From Bordetella pertussis 18323 (lineage in GTDB: Bacteria > Pseudomonadota > Gammaproteobacteria > Burkholderiales > Burkholderiaceae_B): a stretch of DNA of 64,000 nucleotides. This document shows positions 46,601-54,210 of the stretch, one piece after another. The translations under genes and the position numbers were made by a program. The notes below the pieces were generated by a model, which did not search any database, was not told the origin of the DNA, and was given only the letters and a program-made list of their open reading frames with translations. Location: assembly GCF_000306945.1 (NCBI RefSeq), contig NC_018518.1, positions 2,976,001 to 3,040,000 on the forward strand, given 5' to 3'. Positions within the stretch are counted from its first letter, which is position 1. Each line of letters begins with the position of its first letter.

Positions 46601-48155
46601 CGGCGCGACCCTCGGCGGCTCCGGCACGGTCGGCTCGGGCGCGGGCTCGCAGGTGACGGTGGCCTCGGGCGGCACGCTGGCGCCGGGCAACTCCGTCGGC
46701 ACGCTGACGGTAAACGGCGACCTCGTCCTCGACAAGGGGTCGCGCTTCGAAGTGGAAGTCGACCCACAAGGCACGCGCAGCGACCAGGTGGCCGTCACGG
46801 GCAATACCACGATCCAGGGCGGCGCGGTCGCCCACGTCGGCGCCACCGGGCAGTACCAGCTGCGCTCGACCTATACGCTGCTCACGACCGGCGGCGCGCT
46901 ATCGGGCCGGTTCGATACCGTCTCCTCCGACTTCGCCTTCCTGACGCCCGAACTGCGCTACGACTACGGCGCGGGTACGGTCGGCCTGGCGCTGGCGCGC
47001 AACGACCGCAGCTTCGCCTCGATGGCGTTGACGGACAACCAGTACGCCACGGCCCAGGGCATAGACAGCATCGGCGTGGCCGCCGGCCATGCGGTCTACG
47101 ACGCGGTTGCGCAACTGCCCGATGACGCGCCCCTGGTGCGCGCCAGCCTGGACGCACTCTCGGGCGAAATCCACGCCTCGGCCAAGACGGCCTTGATCGA
47201 GGACAGCCGCTTTGTGCGCGATGCCGCCAAGGACCGCGTGCGGGCAGCCTTTGCGGCGCCCGGGGCGTCCACGGCCGCCGTGAGCGCGCGCGCCGCGGAC
47301 GGCGCGCCGACCGCCGTCGCGGCGACCCATGACGGCCCGGCGGCCTGGTCGCAAGCGTTCGGCTCCTGGGGCGCCACCGACAGCGACGGCAACGCCGCCC
47401 GCCTCGAGCGCAACGTCGGCGGGGTGCTGATCGGCGCGGATCGGCCGATGGGCAACTGGCGGGTGGGCGCCCTGGCCGGGTACAGCCATACGGACGCCAA
47501 GGCGCCCGACCGGGCCTCCTCGGGCCGCAGCGACAACTACCACCTGGGCGTGTACGGCGGCATCCAATCGGGCGCCCTGGGCGTGCGCACGGGCCTGGCC
47601 TACTCCTGGCACGACATCCGCACCCGGCGCTCGGTAGACATCCCGGGACTGAGCGACAGCCTGCGGGCCGACTATGGCGGCGGCACCTTCCAGGCCTTCG
47701 GCGAACTGGGCTACGGCATCGAACTGAACGACACAACGCGCCTGGAGCCGTACGCCAGCCTGGCCTACGTACGCCTGCATACCGATGGCTACCGCGAAAG
47801 CGGCGGCGCCGCCGCGCTGACAACGGGCAGCGCCAACACGGAAACCACCTTCAGCACGCTGGGGCTACGCGCCGAACACGCGCTCGGCAGCGGGGCGACA
47901 CAGGGAACGGTGCGCGCCACGGCGGGATGGCGCCACGCCATGGGCGACACCACGCCCCAGGCGCGTCATGCGTTCTCGGCGGGCGACGCCTTTACCGTGG
48001 CCGGCGCACCCATCGCCCAGGACAGCGCGGTGATCGAACTGGGCGTGGACCTGGCGGTGGCGCGCAACACCCGCTTCGGGCTGAGCTACGCTGGCCAGAT
48101 CGCCAGCTCGGCGCAAGACCATGGAGTGAGGGCCGACTTGAGCATCCGGTTCTAG
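43691..48155 (+). pseudogene. Large autotransporter, out of frame at a G12 tract
   Basis: About 1,488 residues if in frame. The N-terminus MNRNHRLVFNRAQGVM is an extended signal-peptide region (ESPR), followed by a hydrophobic core ending SAVSA-like (TSGAVSAAEW). The passenger carries many autotransporter-associated beta-strand repeats (for example GTLVLSGNNSYQGSTHILGG and TLTVNGDL). The last roughly 280 residues form an autotransporter beta-barrel ending in LSIRF with terminal Phe. AAGGA precedes ATG 43691. The frame breaks at 12 G (45499-45510); 11 would read through as WQGGGDGAWNS. Divergent to a winged-helix regulator. I cannot name it with certainty among the Bordetella autotransporters. 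Confidence 0.88.
45499..45510 (+). repeat. Poly-G tract (12 G) within the autotransporter coding sequence
   Basis: The homopolymer lies about 600 codons into the passenger. Downstream sequence is in frame only with 11 (or 14) G, so the gene as given is OFF. Slippage could restore it. Confidence 0.9.
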
Positions 48156-48210
48156 GATGCCCATGACCGAACGGAATGCGCAGCTCTTTTGATGCCCAAG
48201 GGCTGGCGCA

Positions 48211-48231
48211 GTCCGCCAGGCGCTGGCGGAC
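48211..48231 (+). terminator. Stem-loop after the autotransporter
   Basis: GTCCGCCAG and CTGGCGGAC pair as a 9-bp stem with a GCG loop, 56 bp after the autotransporter stop. There is no T run after it, so intrinsic termination is uncertain. Confidence 0.4.
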
Positions 48232-48249
48232 GGTCCTGGGTTTCGAAAG

Positions 48250-48265
48250 AATCGTCAGACGTTGA
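48250..48265. repeat. Attachment site of the island, distal copy
   Basis: AATCGTCAGACGTTGA repeats the sequence over the ychF stop codon at 63229-63244. Here it is an orphan copy with no ychF sequence attached beyond the repeat. The first base after it (T versus A) ends the identity. Confidence 0.8.
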
Positions 48266-48478
48266 TCACACGTTTAAACGTTGATCGGTCGGCAAAGGGC
48301 TGTGAACTGTTGGCTGACGCCTGGAATGGTACGCGATGAGATGCAGGGGAACGAGCCGCTGTGGCCCAGACCGCGGAGAACTCTCATGGCAGACCATCAC
48401 ACCGCCACAGCCCGCTGGGGCAAGACGCTCTGTTCACTACGCCGGCCACTGAAAGCATCGTCGCTCAAGGGCTAGCAC

Positions 48479-49180
48479 GTGCAGACGCTCCTGGATCGCT
48501 GGCAAGGCGCAGGCTTGTCGGCCGTCTGGCACCGATCAAAAATCGGCTCTCTCACCTGCGCTGGTGCGCTGAGAAGATCGGCAAGACCGGCATCTTGTCG
48601 GCGGACAACACCGCTGCCTGGCGTGGCCGAGTGCCGCTATGTGACCAATATCAGCCAGGCCTGTGAACTGGGCACGGGCCCTGAGCAAGGAACCGATGCC
48701 TATGTACGCATGAGCCTTCAGCTACAGGCCGTCTTTGGATTGCGCCGGGAGGAAGCGATCAGGTTCCAACCCAGTAATCGGGGTAACCACATCGCCCTCA
48801 AGAGATCGTGGACGAAGGGAGGTCGGGAGCAAACGGTGCCCATCACCACGACAGAGCAACGCGACGCGCTCCAGGCAGCACACCACCTGGCAGACATAGG
48901 GTCATTGATACCAGCAAACAAGACCTACATTCAGCAGCGGCACGTCTACGATAGACAGTGCAAGGCGGCGGGTCTGAGTCATATGCATGGCCTTCGCCAT
49001 CAGTACGCGCAAAGCCGTTATGAGACGTTGACGGGGTGGAAGTCACCGGCAGCAGGTGGGTCTGGCACTGCTCAACTCGACCTATCACAGCGCCTGGCCG
49101 ACCGACACGCCCGGCAGCAGATCAGTCATGAACTTGGGCACGAGCGGGTGCAGGTGACGGCGGTCTATCTGGGAAGCTAA
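48479..49180 (+). pseudogene. Decayed ICE-type tyrosine integrase
   Basis: Fragments in two frames read as a phage-integrase-family protein found on integrating conjugative elements: QTLLDRWQGAGLS, then in another frame VGRLAPIKNRLSHLRWCAEKIGKTGILSADNTA, then back to YVTNISQACELG..., MSLQLQAVFGLRREEAIRFQPS, LSHMHGLRHQYAQSRYE and ISHELGHERVQVTAVYLGS. The catalytic pieces are visible (R in GLRREEAI, HGLRHQYA, and Y in VTAVYLG). At least two frameshifts (near 48522 and 48610-48620) make it inactive. Sequence before 48479 is probably the ruined N-terminus. Confidence 0.8.
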
Positions 49181-49258
49181 GTCGCACGCTGCGCAAGTGC
49201 CTGGGGCGACACAGCGAAGGCACGCTGTCACCGCCAGGCTCATCCAAGACGCGTAGGG

Positions 49259-51335
49259 CTACTTCTGGAGTAAGTCCTCCAGAAATTCCGACTCCGGTTT
49301 CACTGCTGACACATGCAGTTGGTCGCGGGCACGGGTGCAAGCCACGTACAGCAACTGGCGTTCGGTGTTGTAGATTTCAGTCAGCTCGACCTCGTCAGCA
49401 GCAGTGTCGATGCGCACCTGTGAAGGGATGATTTCATCGTCGCAGGCCATGACCGCAACCACACGGAATTCCATGCCCTTGGCCAAGTGCATGGTGGTGA
49501 TACTGACGAAGCCCTCTTCCGTTGCCATGTCCTTGCCGAGCACGCGCCCCTGCAAACCTGCGGCCTTGACTGCCGTCTGCGCGCGTGACAGTTCGCTCTC
49601 GGATCGAACGAAGACACCGATCTCCTACGGCAGCACACCGCCAGTGCTGCATTGCTCTAACCATACACCGACAGCTTGGTTTTCCGCCCTTGCATCGGTA
49701 TAGCTGCAGATGATCGGCTCCGGCCCATTGAATACAGAAATCGTACCCTTGCGGCTTTCGACGTTTCCGTCCACATCGGATACATCGGGACCGAGAAGCC
49801 GGTCGGCCTGCAAGCGGATCTGATGCGAGGTACGGTAGTTGATATTGAGCGTTCGCGAGCGGCCACGTACATCCACACCCAGAGACTTCCACGAGAACGG
49901 AGTCTGGAAGATGCGCTGGCCAAGATCGCCGGCAAAAAACAGGGCATTGGCGCGGTTGCCGGCGATCGCCGCAAGGAAACGCAATTGCTGCACGCCAATG
50001 TCCTGCGCCTCATCCAACACGATGTAATCGAATACCGGATGCTTGCGCTTGGGCATGGCCTCAGCCAGCTTGGCGAACATCTCTGCCGCAGTGATCTTGC
50101 CGGCCTGCTTCAATTGCTCCTTCACCTTGGCGAACACCTGCCAATACAAGGCGCGCTGCGCCTCCGGCAGACGTGTCTTGCGACCCAGCCGCTTGGCATC
50201 GCGGTAAGCCTCCCAGCTTTCCACTTGCCAAGTGTCCACCACATCTTCCCATTCGGACAGCAAAAATGCAGCGCTGGCCCAGGCCATCGACCTGCGTGGC
50301 GGCCGCCTCCAGCAGCGTGGAAATTTCATCACGGCTGGCGAATACCGGTTTACCGAATTCCGCCGCATACAAGCGGATGCCAAGAGCATCCATGGCGGCC
50401 ACGTCGATACGTTCGCCGAGCTTGGGAGTGTTCCAGATCAACCGATACAGATTGCCGCGCAAAGCATTGGCCAACGTGTCCGAAAACGTGGAAAGCAGAA
50501 CGCGCGCATCTTCGTCCTGATGTGCCAGATGCACAGCCCGGTGCAAGGCAACCACGGTCTTGCCCGTACCAGCCGATCCAGACACACGTGCCGCACCGTT
50601 GTAATGACGCTCAACCAGCTGACGCTGTGCCGGATGGAGGAATACCGTCCACTGGTCCCACGGGTATTCCAGGGCGCGGACCAGTTCGTCCATATCGGAC
50701 ATGACGCGGAATCGGCATTGCGCGTCTGGGTGCTGGAATGGGTCCGCCCCCTTGGCTGCCACTTCCGGCAAGGCCGGCGTGCCGCCTGTCGCCAGTTCAA
50801 GCAGGGCTTCGGCCGCCTCACCAGGCAGGTGGTCGGCCAGTTCCAGTAGCGAATCCTCATCAGCTGCCTTCACGTCGGCCAGCCACTCCTGCGGCACACC
50901 GTAAGCCAACAGTTGGGCGCCGTCATATTTTTCGAACAGTTTCGGCTTCTGTTGCGTCGCCGGCCTACTGTCCTCGACGTACTTCGGAACGAGAATTTCC
51001 TCGACACGCTCGCGGACCTCGACGAGCTGAGCCGCGCCGGTCGTCGGGTGCACTTCCAGCTTGCGCCGTTCGGCCCATTAATAGGCCTGGTCGTGGTGAT
51101 CGACATAGCAGAGCAGCAGACTGCCAGCGGTCTTATGGACGATCAGGCGAATGTCGCGGCTGACTCGCACCGACCAGAAATTCGGATCCTTGGCGCGGTC
51201 GAGCTTGTGGAAGCTCATGCCGTTGCCAATAGGATCCATCTGCAAGTCGAAGGCGGTGGTCTTGGCGGCCTTTTGTTCATCGCCGGTCAGGCGGGCCAGA
51301 CTGGTGGTGAAAGTGTCGGCGATGCGGAATTCCAT
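49259..51335 (-). pseudogene. RelE-like / UvrD-family helicase fusion, multiply disrupted
   Basis: If repaired, about 690 residues. Residues 1-90 resemble a RelE/ParE-type toxin fold (MEFRIADTFTTSLARLTGDEQKAA..., FWSVRVSRDIRLIVHKTAGSLLLCYVDHHDQAY). A superfamily-1 helicase follows: Walker A GSAGTGKTVV, DEAQD (YIVLDEAQDIG), NYRTSHQIR and the C-terminal TTMHLAKGMEFRVV and LLYVACTRARD. Lesions: in-frame TAA at 51078-51080 separates the two domains, a frameshift lies near 50268-50285, and in-frame TAG at 49625-49627 cuts off the last 122 codons. It starts 3 bp after the DUF4276 gene ends, so it is the last gene of the operon. Confidence 0.82.
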
Positions 51336-51849
51336 GCTTCAATCTCCGTCCACATCAACGACGTTGACTTGCCATTCCTTGCACAGCTTGCGGAATGAAC
51401 GACTGTTGTCAAACGCCTGTTGCAGATCGAAGTGCGCCGTAAAAGCAGGCTGATCCAGCACTTCGCTGTAGGTTCCGCTTTCCATGTTCCGGCGTAGCCA
51501 GCCTTTCGCGTCTCTCGGCGTCTCAGCATCGACTGGGGCTTCATCCGGACAACGGAATCCCCGGCGCCCGTCAAGCGATCGAGCTGCTGCAATAAACCAG
51601 GCCTCGTATTCTCGCTTGGCCAACACCACCGATAAGCGCCGGTGCGGCACATGCTGCTTCGCACGCTGATAGACATCGGCAGCTAAGGTGGCCGGGCAGT
51701 CGTCATCTGCGTCCAATACCACCAGAATCCATCCTTGCTCACCGCACTTGGCGGCCGCCAGAAGCAGTTGCTTTCGGAACTCCTCTTCGCGCCTGAGGAA
51801 GCGATCTCGATGCACGCGAATGGGCTGCAGCACTTGCGCGTAGCCTTGC

Positions 51850-52800
51850 CTAGGTGTGAACTGTCAATAGGTTGTATTCGTCCAGGTTGAGTCTGGAGAT
51901 GGGTACAGCGCGCCCGATGCCTTGGTGGGGTCGCTGCCAGTTGTAGTGGTGTAGCCAGGATTTCATGGCATCGGCTCGGTGTTGGGAGTTCTGGTAGGTG
52001 TGAGCGTAAGCCCACTCACGCAAGGCCGACTGGATGAAGCGTTCGGCCTTGCCATTGGTCTGTGGGCGGTAAGGTCGGGTAAAGCGGTGCTTGATGCCCA
52101 GCTCATGGCACAGCGCGGCGAAGGCGCGGCTGCGAAAGGCCGAGCCATTGTCGGTGAGCAAGCGCTGGATGGTCACGCCCAGGCGCTGGTAGTAGGCCAC
52201 TGCGTCCTTGAGGAACTGGACGGCGCTGGGGAAGCGCTCGTCGGGGTGGATGTCGGTGAAGGCCACGCGGGCGTGGTCATCGATGGCCACGAAGACGAAG
52301 TCCCAGCCGGCCCCCTCAACGGTATCGCGTCGGTTGCCCGTGACCCGGTGGCCAGGGCGCTGGATACGTCCCAGCTTCTTGATGTCGATGTGCAGCAGAT
52401 CGCCGGGGGCCTGATGCTCGTAGCGCACCACCGGCTCGGCCGGCTCCAGGTCGGCCAGGTGCGACAGACCGGCGCGGGCCAGGACGCGGCTGACGGTGCT
52501 GGCTGACACGCCCAGCGCCTGGGCGATGCGCGCTTGGGTCAGCCGCTTGCGGCGCAGCTCCACGATAGCCAGCGCCTTGGCCGGCGCAATCGCTCGGGGC
52601 GAGACCGTCGGGCGCGAGGACGCATCGGCCAAGCCCGCCTGGCCCTGAGCCAGGAAGCGGCCCAGCCATTTGCGCACAGTCGGCGCGGTGACCCCATAGG
52701 CGCGGGCCGCTTCAGGCACACAAACTTGATGGGCGATCAATTGCTGGACCATTTCGAGTCGACGTAGGAAGGTCAATCGGGCATGCTTATGGGTGTTCAT
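51850..52800 (-). CDS. IS481 transposase, H289Q variant
   Basis: A 316-residue transposase. It differs from the other five copies at residue 289 (NWQRPHQG rather than NWHRPHQG). The triad D139, D217, E253 is intact. Confidence 0.96.
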   Translation of the reverse strand: MNTHKHARLTFLRRLEMVQQLIAHQVCVPEAARAYGVTAPTVRKWLGRFLAQGQAGLADASSRPTVSPRAIAPAKALAIVELRRKRLTQARIAQALGVSASTVSRVLARAGLSHLADLEPAEPVVRYEHQAPGDLLHIDIKKLGRIQRPGHRVTGNRRDTVEGAGWDFVFVAIDDHARVAFTDIHPDERFPSAVQFLKDAVAYYQRLGVTIQRLLTDNGSAFRSRAFAALCHELGIKHRFTRPYRPQTNGKAERFIQSALREWAYAHTYQNSQHRADAMKSWLHHYNWQRPHQGIGRAVPISRLNLDEYNLLTVHT

Positions 52801-52897
52801 CCGGCCGGGCTCCTTGAGTGAACTGGGGGGTCGGCGATTTCCAGTTTCTCAAATCCGGTTCGGATGAACCATGCATACAACCTATTGAATCTTCACA
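51855..52897 (-). mobile_element. IS481 copy 6, inside the DUF4276 gene
   Basis: A 1,043-bp element flanked by matching CCTAGG at 51849-51854 and 52898-52903. The only copy in the window that interrupts a coding sequence. It uses the CCGACCCCCCAG leader variant. The insertion proves that IS481 moved after the island arrived. Confidence 0.97.
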
Positions 52898-52983
52898 CCT
52901 AGGCCGCCACTCATTTAGACGACGCAGAAGCACTGGTAAGGCAGCCACCTCGCCATCCCCTTCTACGATGCTGGCTATCTGTA

Positions 52984-54195
52984 TCATACGGACTCCGTCT
53001 CGCCGAAAAGGTCACCAGAGGCGGCTTTGTCTTGTTGTTCTAAGCTGGCGCGGTCAGGTGCCAGTTGGTTCATCCGCAACAGTTCGCCAGCTGAGAACAG
53101 ATGATCCCGCATAACTTGGCGCGAGCCTTCATCCAGCGGCGCAACCTTGGTTTCCCCCGCCTCAGATACCACTGCCAATACGGCATCCGCGTCGATGCTG
53201 TGGTCATCCAGCAGGTCTGGACTGTGACTGGTCACCAGGACTTGCGTGGTTTCAGAAGCGCGCACCAATGCCTCGCGAAGCGCGGCGCTGGCTGCCGGAT
53301 GCAGGGCGGTTTCAGGTTCCTCGATGCCGATCAAGGTCGGCGAATAATCCACATTGCCCTGCAACAACGCCGACAAGACACCCAATGCGCGCAAGGTGCC
53401 ATCGGACATGTTCTGTGCGAGGAAACGCCAGGGATGCTTGGAGCCTGCCATGTCCTGGCGAAACTCCAGCGTTTCCATAGGCCCAATGGGTTTGCGCTCC
53501 ACTCCATGCACCATCGGTGCTACAGAATGCAAATATTCCTGTATCAGAGCCATCTGGGCAGGTGCTACCTTCTCCAAATGTCCGATCACGCTAGCGATGT
53601 TCTCTCCGGCCGGCCGCAGCAGTCGGCCATCTTGTGGCTTCTGCAATTCGCGCATCAGTTTTGGGTTGAGGTTATAGAAGCCCATCGCCGTCAACGCATC
53701 GAACACCGGGCGAAAAGCCGTCAGGCCTGAAGCGGCCACCAATGCTAGCCTGTCCGCCGTGACCGAGGGGAAGGTTGTTTCGCTACTATCACGGAGCTTT
53801 CCTTTCTCGATGCGAAAGAATGGGCCCTTGCCGATGCCAGCGACAACGCATTCCTCTCGCTGTACTTCGTAGCCGCCATTCTTCAGCGCCCCGATAACGA
53901 AGCCATAGCGTCCCGCTTGGCCACTTTGCATGACAAACTCGACACGAAGCGCGAAATGCGTGGGATGACCTCCGCTGCGTCGACGTACTTCGTTGATGCC
54001 TCCCCGTTCGTTCAGAGCGCTATCCAGTGAATAGGAAAGCGCGTCGCGCACGAAATGCAGTGCATCCATGAAATTGCTCTTGCCTGCGCCGTTGTGCCCC
54101 ACCAGATAGGTCAGCGGGCGCAAATTCACGTCACAGTAGCCGATGCTTTTGTAGTTGCGAACGGCGACACGGCTAATAAAAGGGTGCTGTGTCAT
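52984..54195 (-). CDS. AAA family (ABC-type/OLD-like) ATPase
   Basis: A 403-residue ATPase with an ABC/SMC-like head: Walker A GHNGAGKSN at 33-41 directly after RNYKSIGYCDV, signature NMSDGTLRALG, Walker B TLIGIEEPETALHP and the switch VTSHSPDLLDD. This is the AAA15/AAA21 type found with nucleases in defence modules. GGAGAG precedes the ATG by 7 nt, 15 bp after mod. The stop overlaps the start of the DUF4276 gene. The gene is intact, but its partner is split by IS481. Confidence 0.9.
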   Translation of the reverse strand: MTQHPFISRVAVRNYKSIGYCDVNLRPLTYLVGHNGAGKSNFMDALHFVRDALSYSLDSALNERGGINEVRRRSGGHPTHFALRVEFVMQSGQAGRYGFVIGALKNGGYEVQREECVVAGIGKGPFFRIEKGKLRDSSETTFPSVTADRLALVAASGLTAFRPVFDALTAMGFYNLNPKLMRELQKPQDGRLLRPAGENIASVIGHLEKVAPAQMALIQEYLHSVAPMVHGVERKPIGPMETLEFRQDMAGSKHPWRFLAQNMSDGTLRALGVLSALLQGNVDYSPTLIGIEEPETALHPAASAALREALVRASETTQVLVTSHSPDLLDDHSIDADAVLAVVSEAGETKVAPLDEGSRQVMRDHLFSAGELLRMNQLAPDRASLEQQDKAASGDLFGETESV

Positions 54196-54210
54196 GCTTT
54201 TCTCTCCACG

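Larger units (their letters stand above)
51339..52987 (-). pseudogene. DUF4276 (TOPRIM-like) protein gene, split by IS481
   Basis: Removing the IS481 and one copy of the CCTAGG hexamer gives an uninterrupted 199-residue frame: MIQIASIVEGDGEVAALPVLLRR, NEWRPR, then QGYAQVLQPIRVHRDRF and onward to VNVVDVDGD. The SIVEGDGE start and LVVLDADDDCP have the Glu and DxD pattern of TOPRIM-like DUF4276 domains. The ATG overlaps the ATPase stop (ATGA), so the two were translated together. ATPase plus TOPRIM-like protein recalls OLD/Gabija/PARIS-type defence pairs; this is an analogy, not an assignment. Confidence 0.85.
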
